Part shown: positions 34,892 to 46,150 of the stretch, in pieces
Position numbering within the stretch: the first letter of the stretch is position 1
Layout of the letters: the number at the start of each line of letters is the position of its first letter
Assembly (NCBI RefSeq): GCF_000026145.1
Contig: NC_009445.1
Location: forward strand, 2,852,001 to 2,916,000
Direction of reading: 5' to 3'
DNA from: Bradyrhizobium sp. ORS 278
Lineage (GTDB): Bacteria; Pseudomonadota; Alphaproteobacteria; Rhizobiales; Xanthobacteraceae
Length of the DNA: 64,000 nt
Program-made: the position numbers and the translations under genes
Notes under the pieces: model-generated
Databases searched by the model: none
What the model saw: the letters and a program-made list of their open reading frames with translations, nothing else
Told to the model about the DNA's origin: nothing

Positions 34892-35505
34892 GATACTCGG
34901 CGCGCGAAGGTGCTTCAGTCGAAATCGTTCAGGCCCCGCGTGCCTAACCGTATCGTGCCCAGCTGGTCCGTTCCGATTTGGTCGCGGCCGAACTCGGAAA
35001 GTTCAAGGCCGGCCAATCATCGGCCGCACTGGACAGGCCAGCAAACAGATGGTGAGAGTTTTGGTTGCAGAGGATCTCGGGATGGAGACATCCAGGCTTT
35101 TCAGCCTCGTCAGCCACGGCTCTATCGATGCTGGCCTTTCTGGCCAGCGGCTCAATCAGCTCGTTCATGTGAACCCCGTCGTCGTCCAGTCCCCCAAGAC
35201 CAGACGTCCTCGCTGTATTCATCTTGATCGGACGATTTATGAATTACAAGCGACGAGCATGGCTGGCGCGCGAATCGATTCGCGATCGATGGTCAACTGT
35301 TGCAGCGATGCAAGACCAATTGTTGAATCACCGGATGAAACCTGCGTCTCTCCCACACCGATGGTAAGAAGAGCGCATCCGCTCGCAAAGAGGTGAGGCA
35401 CCCTGACGCTGGTTCCGATGTGCGAAACTAAAGTATGTTACCGGTGTCGAACGCGCTCCGCGCCACGTGCGATGCGAAACAAACATTCTCGAAAGACGGA
35501 TCAAC
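34892..35505. other. 614-base gap without a convincing gene
   Basis: The sequence is visibly less GC-rich than its surroundings. Frames in it, including about 90 residues on the minus strand (34944-35222) and 178 on the plus strand (34860-35396), show no likeness, no ribosome site and unbalanced composition. It may be a remnant of a lost gene or a regulatory region for the ATPase gene that follows. Confidence 0.5.
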
Positions 35506-37110
35506 ATGGCACCATCCGGAAAATCCTTGGCTGATACCGACGACAAGATTCTCGTAGGTGCCGGTGAGCAGCCGGCGTGGTTGACGCTGGCGCTTGCCAA
35601 TCGCCATGGGCTCGTGACGGGCGCGACCGGTACCGGCAAGACCGTATCGCTGCAGGTGATGGCCGAAGGTTTTGCGCGCGCCGGTGTTCCGGTCTTCGCC
35701 TCCGACATCAAGGGTGATCTCTCGGGCATCTCGCAGATCGGCGAAGCGAAGGATTTCATCGTCAAGCGCGCGAGCGAGCTCGGCCTCACCTATCAGCCCG
35801 ATCAGTTCTCGACGGTATTTTGGGATGTGTTCGGCGAGCAGGGCCATCCGGTACGCGCGACCGTCACCGAGATGGGACCGCTGCTGCTGGCAAGGATGCT
35901 CGATCTCAACGACGTTCAAGAGGGTGTGCTCAACGTCGCGTTCCGCGTCGCCGACGAGAACGGTCTCGCGCTGATCGACATGAAGGATCTGCGCGCGCTG
36001 CTCGATGCGATCATTCCGGACACCAAGAAGGGTGCCGATGCCGAGGCGGATCCGCTCGCGCCGATCCGCAAGGCCGCACAGTCGTTCGGCAACGTCACGC
36101 GCGCGACCGTCGGCACGATTCAGCGTCAGCTGCTGGTGCTCGAGAACCAGGGTGGTACGAAGTTCTTCGGCGAGCCCGCGCTGTCGCTGCAGGACTTCAT
36201 GAAGACCGACCGCGACGGCCGCGGCATGATCAACATCCTCGTCGCCGACAAGCTGCTGCAGAACCCGCGGCTCTACGCGACGTTCCTGCTGTGGATGCTG
36301 TCGGAGCTGTTCGAGGAGCTCCCGGAGGTCGGCGACGTCGCCAAGCCCAAGCTCGTCTTCTTCTTCGACGAGGCGCATCTGTTGTTCAACGATGCGCCGA
36401 AGGCGCTGATGGACAAGATCGAGCAGGTCGTTCGCCTGATCCGCTCCAAGGGCGTCGGCGTGTATTTCGTCACGCAGAACCCGCTCGACGTTCCCGATCG
36501 CGTGCTCGGGCAGCTGGGCAACCGCGTGCAGCACGCGCTGCGCGCCTTCACGCCGCGCGATCAGAAGGCGGTGGCGGCGGCCGCCGATACGTTCCGTCCC
36601 AATCCCAAGCTCGATACGGCCAAGGTGATCACGGAACTCGGCAAGGGCGAGGCCTTGGTGTCGTTCCTGGAAGGCAACGGTACGCCGGCGATGGTCGAGC
36701 GCGTGCTGATCCGGCCGCCATCCGCACGGATCGGGCCGGTCACGCCTGAGGAGCGCAAGGCGATCATCGCCGCCAGCCCGGTCAAGGGCAAGTACGACAC
36801 CGAGATCGATGCGGAGTCCGCCTACGAGATCCTGCAGAAGCGGATCGCCGGGACGGCGACGGCTGAGCCAGGCTCCGGCAGCGTGCTGGGCAAGATCGGC
36901 GACATCGCAGCGACGATCTTCGGCACCAACGTCAAGCGCGGCCAACTGTCGACCACGCAGGTGATCGCGCGCAACGTCGCTCGCCAGGTCACCGACAAGG
37001 TCGTCGGCGGCATCGCGGCCGATCTCGGCAAGCAGGTCGGCGGCTCGCTCGGCGGCTCGATCGGCCGCAGCCTCGTGCGCGGCGCGCTCGGCGGATTGCT
37101 GCGGCGCTGA
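35506..37110 (+). CDS. HerA-like ATPase, DUF853 family
   Basis: 534 residues. Walker A is GATGTGKTVSLQ near residue 40 and Walker B KPKLVFFFDEAHLLF near 285. The family is related to HerA/FtsK-type motors and to YjgR. The start ATG at 35506 is supported by GACGGAT upstream; the frame is open from 35467. The Gly/Arg-rich C-terminus (GGSLGGSIGRSLVRGALGG) resembles the YjgR tail. It is monocistronic; a DNA-processing role is inferred by family. Confidence 0.88.
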   Translation: MAPSGKSLADTDDKILVGAGEQPAWLTLALANRHGLVTGATGTGKTVSLQVMAEGFARAGVPVFASDIKGDLSGISQIGEAKDFIVKRASELGLTYQPDQFSTVFWDVFGEQGHPVRATVTEMGPLLLARMLDLNDVQEGVLNVAFRVADENGLALIDMKDLRALLDAIIPDTKKGADAEADPLAPIRKAAQSFGNVTRATVGTIQRQLLVLENQGGTKFFGEPALSLQDFMKTDRDGRGMINILVADKLLQNPRLYATFLLWMLSELFEELPEVGDVAKPKLVFFFDEAHLLFNDAPKALMDKIEQVVRLIRSKGVGVYFVTQNPLDVPDRVLGQLGNRVQHALRAFTPRDQKAVAAAADTFRPNPKLDTAKVITELGKGEALVSFLEGNGTPAMVERVLIRPPSARIGPVTPEERKAIIAASPVKGKYDTEIDAESAYEILQKRIAGTATAEPGSGSVLGKIGDIAATIFGTNVKRGQLSTTQVIARNVARQVTDKVVGGIAADLGKQVGGSLGGSIGRSLVRGALGGLLRR

Positions 37111-37213
37111 GCCATGCCGTCTTCGCCAGCGTGATGCTCGCGGCATCACGCTGGTCCGGACCGCGCAACGGGGCTACAAGCAAGCCAACGCTCGTCACTT
37201 GCGAAGGGATCCC

Positions 37214-38623
37214 GTGGCCATGGCCAATGCGCAGCTTCAATCCGTTCTCGACCACATCGATGCCGATTTCGACAACAGCCTGGACCGTCTGTTCCAGCTG
37301 ATCCGCATCAAGTCCATCTCGGCCGATCCGGCCTTTACCGACGATTGCAAGGCGGCGGCCGATCATCTCGCCAAGGATCTCGCAACGCTCGGCTTCGCCA
37401 CCGAGGTGCGTCCGACGGCAGGACACCCGGCCGTGGTGGGAAAGAGCAACGGTCATGGCGCGGCCAAACCGCACGTGCTGTTCTATGGCCATTATGACGT
37501 ACAGCCGGTCGATCCGCTCGATCTCTGGCACCGTCCGCCGTTCGAGCCCGTCGTCACCGATCATGCCGACGGCCGCAAGATCATCGTCGCGCGCGGCGCC
37601 GAGGACGACAAGGGCCAGCTGATGACCTTCGTCGAGGCCTGCCGCGCCTGGAAGAAGGTGACGGGATCGCTGCCGCTCGGCATCACCATGCTGATCGAGG
37701 GCGAGGAGGAGGTCGGCTCGAAGAACTTCGTGCCGTTCCTCGAGGCCAACAAGGATGAGTTCAAAGCCGACTTCGCGCTCGTCTGCGACACCGGCATGTG
37801 GGACCCGAACACGCCGGCGATCACGACATCGCTGCGCGGTCTTCTCTATGAAGAGCTCAAGATCAAGGCCGCCAATCGCGACTTGCATTCGGGCGTGTTC
37901 GGTGGCGGCGCGCGCAATCCGATCCGGGTGCTGACCGAGGTGCTCGGCGGTCTGTTCGACGCCGACGGCCGCATCACCATTCCCGGCTTCTACGACGGCG
38001 TGAAGGACGTGCCGCCGGAAGTCCTCGAGCAGTGGAAGAAGCTGAACCTGACGCCGGAGAGCTTCCTCAAGCCGATCGGGTTGTCGATCCCCGCCGGCGA
38101 GAAGGATCGCCTGCTGATCGAGCAGATCTCGTCGCGCCCGACCTGCGACATCAACGGCATCTGGGGCGGCTATATCGGCGAGGGCTCGAAGACTGTCATT
38201 CCGTCGCTGGCCCATGCGAAGGTTTCATTCCGCCTCGTCGAAGGCCAGGACCCGTTGAAGATCCGCAAGGCGTTCCGCGACTACGTATCGGCGCGCATCC
38301 CCGGCGACTGCTCGGTCGAGTTCGGCGATCACTCGGCGGGTGCCGCGATCGCGCTCGACTGGAGCATGAAGCCGCTCGCCGCCGCCAAGCAGGCGCTGAC
38401 CGAGGAGTGGGGCAAGGAGACCATCCTGATGGGCTCAGGTGCCTCGATCCCGATCGTCACCGACTTCAAGAAGACGCTCGGCCTCGACTCGCTCCTGGTC
38501 GGTTTCGGTCTCGACGACGACAACATCCATTCGCCGAACGAGAAGTACGACCTCAAGAGCTACCACAAGGGCATCCGCTCCTGGGCCCGCATCCTCGCAG
38601 CGCTGGCGGAGATGCCGCGTTAG
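37214..38623 (+). CDS. M20-family dipeptidase
   Basis: Zinc metallopeptidase of 469 residues. The ligand motifs are FYGHYDVQP (His), ARGAEDDKGQ (bridging Asp), IEGEEEVGS (catalytic and ligand Glu), VCDTGMWD and, at the end, NIHSPNEKY. A lid domain lies between about 200 and 350. Start could be GTG at 37214, with AAGGG before it, or ATG at 37220. This subgroup cleaves dipeptides such as carnosine-like substrates. It stands alone. Confidence 0.93.
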   Translation: MAMANAQLQSVLDHIDADFDNSLDRLFQLIRIKSISADPAFTDDCKAAADHLAKDLATLGFATEVRPTAGHPAVVGKSNGHGAAKPHVLFYGHYDVQPVDPLDLWHRPPFEPVVTDHADGRKIIVARGAEDDKGQLMTFVEACRAWKKVTGSLPLGITMLIEGEEEVGSKNFVPFLEANKDEFKADFALVCDTGMWDPNTPAITTSLRGLLYEELKIKAANRDLHSGVFGGGARNPIRVLTEVLGGLFDADGRITIPGFYDGVKDVPPEVLEQWKKLNLTPESFLKPIGLSIPAGEKDRLLIEQISSRPTCDINGIWGGYIGEGSKTVIPSLAHAKVSFRLVEGQDPLKIRKAFRDYVSARIPGDCSVEFGDHSAGAAIALDWSMKPLAAAKQALTEEWGKETILMGSGASIPIVTDFKKTLGLDSLLVGFGLDDDNIHSPNEKYDLKSYHKGIRSWARILAALAEMPR

Positions 38624-38755
38624 CCAAGGAACTCTCGCGGCCGCGTCTTGAAGACTGCCAGTCGGTCGCTGACGATGTTGTGAGGGGGTGCGACAGAGAA
38701 GCCCTTTCTCGCCCGGTCAGGGTACCATACAACCTTGATCGGCAGGAAAGGGCTG

Positions 38756-39703
38756 ATGGTCGAAACCGAGATCTTTGGCAAGCGATTGAAGGCGGGCCTG
38801 CGGCTCGAACAGGCCCCGACGCTCGTCACCCGTGCGTTCGCCGACAGTGTGCTTGAAGCCGCAGAATGCCGGTCCGACGATCCGCAAAAAGGCTTGTCCC
38901 ATCCGCTGCCGCTTGACGATGCCTACATGGTCAGCGTGAAGTTTCGCGACTATCCCGATTGCGAATGCTGGGAGAATGGGCGAACCGTTGCAAAGAAGGA
39001 CATCTTCGCCGGCGGCACCTATCTCTACGACATGAAGCGCGCGCCCTGCTACGTCATCGACAAGCCGTTTCATTCGATCTTCTACCGTCTGTCGCGCGAG
39101 GTCATCGAGGGCACGGCGCGCGAGATGTTCAGCGCGTCCGTCGGTGAATTGTCCTACGAGCCGGCGGTGGGCGTCGACGATCCGGTCATGCGGCATCTCA
39201 GCCATGCCATGAGCGAGGCATTGGGACGACCTGATGAGGCCAACCGGCTGTTCGTCGATCATCTGTCGATGACGATCGTCGCCCATGTCGTGCGGACATA
39301 CGGCGGCTCCGGCGAACCGGCACCGCTGTTGCCGGGCGGGCTCGCCGCCTGGCAGGTGCGCCGTGCCTGCGATCTGATCGAGGCCAGGCTCTCCGGCAGC
39401 ATCCTGCTCCAGGACATCGCGTCGGAGTTCGATCTGTCGCCGAGCTACTTCGCACGAGCTTTCAAGAAGTCGGTCGGCGTGGCTCCGCATCAATGGCTGC
39501 TGCAGCGCCGGGTCGCGCGGGCGCGTGATCTGCTTGTGCAGGGCGAGCTCAGTCTGGGGATGATCGCCCTGGAAGTCGGCTTCGCCGATCAGAGCCACTT
39601 CACCCGGACCTTCACGCGGCTGGTCGGGACCAGTCCGGACCGCTGGCGCCGGTCGAAGGGGCGTGCGGCGATCAGACGCGCTGCCGCGCAGGACGCTCAC
39701 TGA
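38756..39703 (+). CDS. AraC-family transcription regulator
   Basis: 315 residues. The N-terminal sensor half has no close likeness I can name; the C-terminal helix-turn-helix pair is clear in LQDIASEFDLSPSYFARAFK and MIALEVGFADQSHFTRTFTR. Start at 38756 has AAAGGG in front. It lies on the same strand and 124 bases before an alpha/beta-hydrolase gene, its likely target. Confidence 0.92.
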   Translation: MVETEIFGKRLKAGLRLEQAPTLVTRAFADSVLEAAECRSDDPQKGLSHPLPLDDAYMVSVKFRDYPDCECWENGRTVAKKDIFAGGTYLYDMKRAPCYVIDKPFHSIFYRLSREVIEGTAREMFSASVGELSYEPAVGVDDPVMRHLSHAMSEALGRPDEANRLFVDHLSMTIVAHVVRTYGGSGEPAPLLPGGLAAWQVRRACDLIEARLSGSILLQDIASEFDLSPSYFARAFKKSVGVAPHQWLLQRRVARARDLLVQGELSLGMIALEVGFADQSHFTRTFTRLVGTSPDRWRRSKGRAAIRRAAAQDAH

Positions 39704-39826
39704 CACCTACGCCGGTTTTGGACAATTCGAGCCGGTCCGAGGCAAGAGCGGCAGCGCCGTCCAGGCAACACTACTGTCGTCGCGCCCAATGTCGGGCGCC
39801 CCGCTGATCATGGCAGGAGAGCGACG

Positions 39827-40663
39827 ATGGCATTTGTGACGACCCGAGACGGCGTCGACATCTTTTTCAAGGACTGGGGTCCGAAGACGGCGCAGCCGAT
39901 CGTGTTCCATCATGGCTGGCCGCTGTGCTCCGACGATTGGGACAATCAGATGCTGTTCTTTCTCGCGAACGGCTATCGCGTCATCGGGATCGACCGCCGC
40001 GGCCATGGGCGCTCGGCGCAGGTCAGCGATGATCACGACATGGACCATTACGCGGCCGACGCAGCCGCTGTCGTCGAGCGCCTGGATCTGCGCCACGCTG
40101 TCCACATCGGTCACTCGACGGGCGGTGGTGAGGCGACGCGCTATGTCGCGCGTCATGGTCAGCCGCAGGGGCGCGTGGCCAAGCTCGTCTTGATCGGGGC
40201 GGTGCCGCCGATCATGGTCAAGACTCCTGGCAATCCCTTGGGACTGCCGATCGAGGTGTTCGACGGATTGCGCAAGGCGCTCGCCGACAACCGGACGCAG
40301 TTCTACACCGAGTTTCCCTCTGGCCCGTTCTACAGCTTCAACCGCCCGGGCGCGACGCCGTTGGACAGCGTCATCCATAACTGGTGGCGTCAGGGCATGA
40401 TGGGCGGCGCCAAGGCTCATTACGATGGGATCAAGGCGTTCTCGGAAACTGACTTCAGCGACGATCTGTCGAAGATCGACGTGCCCACGCTGGTGATGCA
40501 CGGCGACGACGACCAGAGCGTTCCGATCGACGCGTCCGCGCGGCTGTCGGTCAAGCTTCTGAAGCGTGGCAGGCTCAAGGTCTACGAGACGTTTCCCCAC
40601 GGCATGTGCACCACCCACCACGAGGTGATCAATCCGGACCTGCTTGCCTTCGTGCAGGCGTGA
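39827..40663 (+). CDS. Alpha/beta hydrolase, non-heme haloperoxidase type
   Basis: 278 residues. The nucleophile elbow is GHSTGGGEA (Ser), the acid lies in HGDDDQSVP (Asp) and the His in FPHGMCTTH; the entry HHGWPLCSDDWDNQML is typical of the cofactor-free haloperoxidase/arylesterase group. GGAG precedes the ATG. It is followed 27 bases later by a NAD(P)-binding SDR gene, suggesting a two-gene operon controlled by the AraC-type regulator. Confidence 0.92.
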   Translation: MAFVTTRDGVDIFFKDWGPKTAQPIVFHHGWPLCSDDWDNQMLFFLANGYRVIGIDRRGHGRSAQVSDDHDMDHYAADAAAVVERLDLRHAVHIGHSTGGGEATRYVARHGQPQGRVAKLVLIGAVPPIMVKTPGNPLGLPIEVFDGLRKALADNRTQFYTEFPSGPFYSFNRPGATPLDSVIHNWWRQGMMGGAKAHYDGIKAFSETDFSDDLSKIDVPTLVMHGDDDQSVPIDASARLSVKLLKRGRLKVYETFPHGMCTTHHEVINPDLLAFVQA

Positions 40664-40690
40664 GACTCGAACTCATCAGGAGACAAAACA

Positions 40691-41437
40691 ATGAAGATCG
40701 TCGTTATTGGCGGCACGGGGCTGATCGGATCGAAGCTGGTGGCGCGGCTTGTCGCGCAAGGTTATGACGCCGTGCCGGCGTCACCGAAGTCCGGGGTGAA
40801 CAGCGTGACGGGCGAGGGCCTTGGCCGTGCGCTCGAAGGCGCCGAAGTCGTCGTCGACGTGTCGAATGCGCCGGATTTCAGCCCGGCGGCGGTGCTCGAC
40901 TTCTTCGAGCGTTCGAGCCGCAACCTGGTCACCGCGGGCAAGGCCGCCGGCATCAAGCACTACGTCGCGCTGTCGATCGTCGGCACCGACAGGATGGCCG
41001 ATCTGGCCTATTTCCGCGCCAAGGTCGCGCAAGAGCAGGTGATCAAGACGTCCGGCCTCTCTTACACCATCGTGCGGGCGACGCAGTTCTTCGAGTTTGT
41101 CCGCGGCATCGCCGATGCAGGCGCGGTCGATGGAAAGGTCGTCGTGCCCTCGGCGTTGTTCCAGCCGATCGCAGCCGATGATGTCGCCGCGGCGCTTGCC
41201 GACGTCGCCGTGCAGGTGCCACTCAATGCGACGATCGATGTTGCCGGTCCTGACAAGCAGCCTTTCGCCAGCTTCGTCTCGCGGCATTTGCGGGCTGCGG
41301 GCGATGGCCGGGAGGTGGTTGCCGATCCGAAGGCAGGCTATTTCGGCGCCGCCATCGACGACCAGTCGCTGACACCGCTCGGGACGGCACGGCTGGGTGC
41401 GATCGATTTCGACAGTTGGCTCACCTCGGCTGCCTAG
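40691..41437 (+). CDS. Atypical SDR / NmrA-like NAD(P)-binding protein
   Basis: 248 residues with KIVVIGGTGLIGSKLVARL, the glycine-rich dinucleotide motif. The rest, with IKHYVALSIVGTDRMADLAY and YTIVRATQFFEF, is of the NmrA-like/atypical SDR type that lacks the full catalytic tetrad and can act as a redox sensor or reductase. AGGAGA sits eight bases before the ATG. It probably forms an operon with the hydrolase. Confidence 0.88.
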   Translation: MKIVVIGGTGLIGSKLVARLVAQGYDAVPASPKSGVNSVTGEGLGRALEGAEVVVDVSNAPDFSPAAVLDFFERSSRNLVTAGKAAGIKHYVALSIVGTDRMADLAYFRAKVAQEQVIKTSGLSYTIVRATQFFEFVRGIADAGAVDGKVVVPSALFQPIAADDVAAALADVAVQVPLNATIDVAGPDKQPFASFVSRHLRAAGDGREVVADPKAGYFGAAIDDQSLTPLGTARLGAIDFDSWLTSAA

Positions 41438-41444
41438 GCCGACA

Positions 41445-42668
41445 TCAGGCCGCCGTCTCGACCGGCCTCGTCGTGAGCTGGCGGCCTGCGACCTTGCGCA
41501 GCGCCGCGAGATTGGCCTCCGCGGAGGCCAGTCTCCAGCACGACTTGCCGCTCGCCTTGGCTTCATACAGCGCGGCGTCCGCCGCAAACAGCAGCGACTC
41601 CGGCTCGATGCCGTGATCGGGCGCAGCGGCAATGCCGATGCTCATGCCGATGTCTACGCGCGCGCCGCCCGGTAAGAGGATGGGCGCGGTCATCGCCTCG
41701 ATGAGGCGCTCGCTGAGCGCGAGCGCGTGATCAAGCGCTGGATCGGTGGAGGTGGAGAGCACAACGAACTCATCGCCGCCAATCCGGGCGATGACGTCGG
41801 ACGGCCCGACGATGTCCTTGAGCGTCCGGCCGACGATTTTCAACAGCTCGTCGCCGGCGGCATGGCCGAAGGTGTCGTTGACCGGCTTGAAGCCGTCGAG
41901 ATCGAGATAGAGCACGGCGAAGCCGCGCTGTCCGGAGACCTTGCCATCGAGACGGCTCTGCAGCGCGTCGATCAGGCCAGCGCGGTTCTTCAAGCCCGTG
42001 AGCGGATCGCGCCGGGCCTGCTCGTCGCTCTCGCGCTTGGCATGCATGACGGCGACGAGCATCTTGTTGAGGCGGAAGGCGGCGCCGGTCATCGCGAGGA
42101 AGTACACCGGCATCTGCAGGTACATCGCAAATAGCAGCGGCTCGCGTGACAGCGCGACGCCGGGGATGACCGGGCCGATGCTGCACAGGATCATCGTGCC
42201 GACGAGACGTGGCGCGCTGAAATTGCGGAAGCAGATGCCGCCGACCATCGCGGCCGAGGAGATGCAGGTCAGTGACGCCGCGATCCAGTCGCCGGATCCC
42301 AGGCTGATGCCGACGCCAAAGCCGACGCTGGCGCTCCAGCCCACCGCGAGCAGGATGTGGATGTCGGTCGGTGTCGAGATCCCCGCGCCCGCGCGGCGAT
42401 AGGCGATGATCATCACGATCAGCCGCGACAGGCAGATTGCGACTTCCATCACGAGCCAGCTGATGAAAAGCATGGTCGGCGTGCGCAGCGCCAGTGCGGC
42501 CGCCACGGCGACGGTGTTGATCGCGCCACCGGCGAACACCGACCAGCAGCCGAATAGCTCGCCGATCAATGCAAGGCGGATGTCCGGTGACACCGGATAT
42601 CCCGGGTCTGCCAGCCAGCGCGTCACGCGCCAGCGTGGCAGACTGAAAGCCAGACCATCACCCCGCAT
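41445..42668 (-). CDS. Membrane diguanylate cyclase without I-site
   Basis: 407 residues from ATG at 42668 (GGAGG seven bases upstream; the frame is open to 42707). Hydrophobic segments occupy about 30-200, and a GGDEF domain follows with RDPLTGLKNRAGLIDALQSR and the active-site loop IGGDEF. Five residues before it stands GPSD, so the RxxD inhibitory site is lost. It is probably active and insensitive to feedback. It is convergent with the SDR gene, its stop only 8 bases away. Confidence 0.9.
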   Translation of the reverse strand: MRGDGLAFSLPRWRVTRWLADPGYPVSPDIRLALIGELFGCWSVFAGGAINTVAVAAALALRTPTMLFISWLVMEVAICLSRLIVMIIAYRRAGAGISTPTDIHILLAVGWSASVGFGVGISLGSGDWIAASLTCISSAAMVGGICFRNFSAPRLVGTMILCSIGPVIPGVALSREPLLFAMYLQMPVYFLAMTGAAFRLNKMLVAVMHAKRESDEQARRDPLTGLKNRAGLIDALQSRLDGKVSGQRGFAVLYLDLDGFKPVNDTFGHAAGDELLKIVGRTLKDIVGPSDVIARIGGDEFVVLSTSTDPALDHALALSERLIEAMTAPILLPGGARVDIGMSIGIAAAPDHGIEPESLLFAADAALYEAKASGKSCWRLASAEANLAALRKVAGRQLTTRPVETAA

Positions 42669-42808
42669 TTCAATACCTCCGCGGGGTTGCAATAAGCGCG
42701 AAGGCACTTAACAGGTCTTTAGGGAGGTATCAGCGTCTCGCTGCATGCTTGATGGACGGTAAAATTTAACTCGAATCTACGCCGTCCAGGCTGAACACCG
42801 AGCCGTCC

Positions 42809-43906
42809 TCAACCCGACGTCCGCACGCGGGCGCGCTCCTCTGCGATCGGCGCGACCTCGACCGTCGCGTTGCCGAGCGCACGGTCGCGCTCGAACACAA
42901 GGCGGACACGCTGGCCGACCGGCGTGAGTCCGATGAGATTGCGAACCTGGGTCGCGCTGCGCACCGGCATGTCATTCGCCTTCACGATGACATCGCCCTT
43001 GCGCAGGCCGGCGCGCTCCGCCGGCGAGCCGGCTGCCACGTCGGCGACGCGGGCACCGACGACAAGGCCGTCCGCCGCCGAATCCAGATCGAGCAGGGTG
43101 ACGCCGATGCGGCCGCGATCGACGCGGCCGTTCGCGACCAGTTGCTCCATCACGCGACGGGCCATGTTGATCGGCACAGCGAAGCCGATGCCGACATTGC
43201 CGCCGCCGGGCGAGATGATCGCCGTGTTGATGCCGACCAGTTCGCCGCGCAGATTGATCAGCGCGCCGCCGGAATTGCCGGGATTGATCGCGGCATCGGT
43301 CTGGATGAAGTCTTCATAGCCCTGCTTGCCGAGCCCGGTACGTCCGAGCGCGCTGACGAGGCCGGAGGTGACGGTCTGTCCCAGGCCGAAGGGATTGCCG
43401 ACCGCGATCACGAAGTCGCCGACCTCCAGCGCATCGCTGTCGCCGAGCGCGATCGCCTTCAGTTCGGTCGGGTCCTTGATCTGCAGCAGTGCGATGTCGG
43501 TGGCGGGATCGCGTCCGACCAGGCGAGCGGAGAACTTGCGGCCATCCTTGGTTCGGATCTGGGCACTGGTGACATGCTCGACGACATGGTTGGCCGTCAT
43601 CACGTAGCCGCGCTGCGCATCCACGATGACGCCGGAGCCGGTCGCGCTGATCTGCTTCTCGACCTGCTTCGGCACGTCGAAGAAGTCGCGGAACAGCGGG
43701 TCCTGATACAGCGGATTGTCCTGCCGGACCTTGCCCTCGACCGAGATGTTGACGACGGCGGGCGTCACCTCCTTGACCAGCGGCGCCAGCGTCGGGACGC
43801 GGCCGAGCTTGAGATCCGGGATCTGGGCGAGGGCAGGGGCATACAGAAGGGAGAGCAGGATCGCCGGCAGCAGGACCAAAGGCCGGGTACAACGCAGAAG
43901 CTGCAT
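42809..43906 (-). CDS. Deg/HtrA-type periplasmic serine protease
   Basis: 365 residues with a signal peptide (LLPAILLSLLYAPALA). The catalytic triad is His in MTANHVVEH, Asp in DPATDIALLQ and Ser in NPGNSGGAL. A single PDZ domain follows (LRKGDVIVKANDMPV), giving a DegS/HhoB-like layout instead of the two-PDZ DegP. It is divergent from groES across 221 bases and so belongs to a protein-quality-control block. Confidence 0.93.
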   Translation of the reverse strand: MQLLRCTRPLVLLPAILLSLLYAPALAQIPDLKLGRVPTLAPLVKEVTPAVVNISVEGKVRQDNPLYQDPLFRDFFDVPKQVEKQISATGSGVIVDAQRGYVMTANHVVEHVTSAQIRTKDGRKFSARLVGRDPATDIALLQIKDPTELKAIALGDSDALEVGDFVIAVGNPFGLGQTVTSGLVSALGRTGLGKQGYEDFIQTDAAINPGNSGGALINLRGELVGINTAIISPGGGNVGIGFAVPINMARRVMEQLVANGRVDRGRIGVTLLDLDSAADGLVVGARVADVAAGSPAERAGLRKGDVIVKANDMPVRSATQVRNLIGLTPVGQRVRLVFERDRALGNATVEVAPIAEERARVRTSG

Positions 43907-43985
43907 CGTGTTTTCCTCGACGGAAGGGGGCGGATTTTGGCACCCGTAGAACTGGTCAGGACGGCTGCCGCGGTCAAGAGCCGAC

Positions 43986-44012
43986 CTGGCAATCGTTCCT
44001 GCCGAGTGCCAA
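43986..44012 (+). promoter_or_regulatory. CIRCE-like operator (HrcA site), degenerate
   Basis: CTGGCAATC-N9-GAGTGCCAA against the consensus TTAGCACTC-N9-GAGTGCTAA: the right half agrees at 8 of 9 positions and the left at 6 of 9, with the exact 9-base spacer. It is 115 bases upstream of groES. The left half is weak, so HrcA control is likely but not certain. Confidence 0.6.
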
Positions 44013-44029
44013 AAATTTTGCGTGACCCT

Positions 44030-44057
44030 CTTGAACGAAAATCTCGGCTTTCCTAGG
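44030..44057 (+). promoter_or_regulatory. RpoH-type heat-shock promoter of groES
   Basis: CTTG (44030-44033), an 18-base spacer and CCTAGG (44052-44057), with the downstream CTAGGTCGTTGCTCGCC matching 15 of 17 bases at the hsp20 promoter. The CTTG/CYTA layout fits the alphaproteobacterial RpoH class. The CIRCE-like site lies just upstream. Confidence 0.6.
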
Positions 44058-44127
44058 TCGTTGCTCGCCCGGGGGCCTCATGGGACCCGAGGCTTATGAC
44101 ATCGCTGATCTGTAAAGGAGGATGTGC

Positions 44128-44442
44128 ATGCATTTCCGTCCATTGCACGACCGCGTGCTCGTGCGCCGTATCGATGCCGAGGAGAAGACCAAGGGCGGCA
44201 TCATCATTCCCGACACCGCCAAGGAGAAGCCGCAGGAGGGCGAGATCGTCGCCGCCGGTCCCGGCGCGCGGAATGAGCAGGGACAACTCGTGCCGCTCGA
44301 CGTCAAGCCCGGCGACCGCGTGCTGTTCGGCAAGTGGTCGGGGACCGAGGTGAAGATCGACGGCAAGGATCTCCTGATCATGAAGGAGAGCGACCTGCTC
44401 GGCATCGTCGACGCCCCCGTCGCGGCGAAGAAAGCCGCGTGA
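44128..44442 (+). CDS. groES: Co-chaperonin GroES
   Basis: 104 residues beginning [18 protein letters not shown] after the initiator Met. AAGGAGG sits 6 bases before ATG 44128; an ATG two codons earlier is too close to that site. GroES caps GroEL. It is 43 bases ahead of groEL and forms the classic operon. Confidence 0.97.
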   Translation: MHFRPLHDRVLVRRIDAEEKTKGGIIIPDTAKEKPQEGEIVAAGPGARNEQGQLVPLDVKPGDRVLFGKWSGTEVKIDGKDLLIMKESDLLGIVDAPVAAKKAA

Positions 44443-44455
44443 TCCCTCAAACTGA

Positions 44456-46105
<1,650 letters not shown>

Positions 46106-46113
46106 TCGCGATC

Positions 46114-46150
46114 AGCCGTGACGGACTGCGCCAGCGCAGCCGTCACGGCT
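46114..46150 (+). terminator. Strong hairpin after groEL
   Basis: AGCCGTGACGG-A-CTGCGC, short loop, GCGCAG-C-CGTCACGGCT, a near-perfect stem starting 9 bases after the groEL stop. The run of U is missing (TTCAAAAG follows), so it is a weak terminator or 3' end stabiliser. Confidence 0.55.

Noticed and set aside
34860..35396. 178-residue plus-strand frame in the low-GC gap
   Set aside because: No ribosome site, no recognisable motif, and it starts inside the DUF4332 gene.
35428..37149. 573-residue frame on the minus strand
   Set aside because: It is antisense to the HerA-like ATPase, which has Walker motifs, and shows no likeness of its own.
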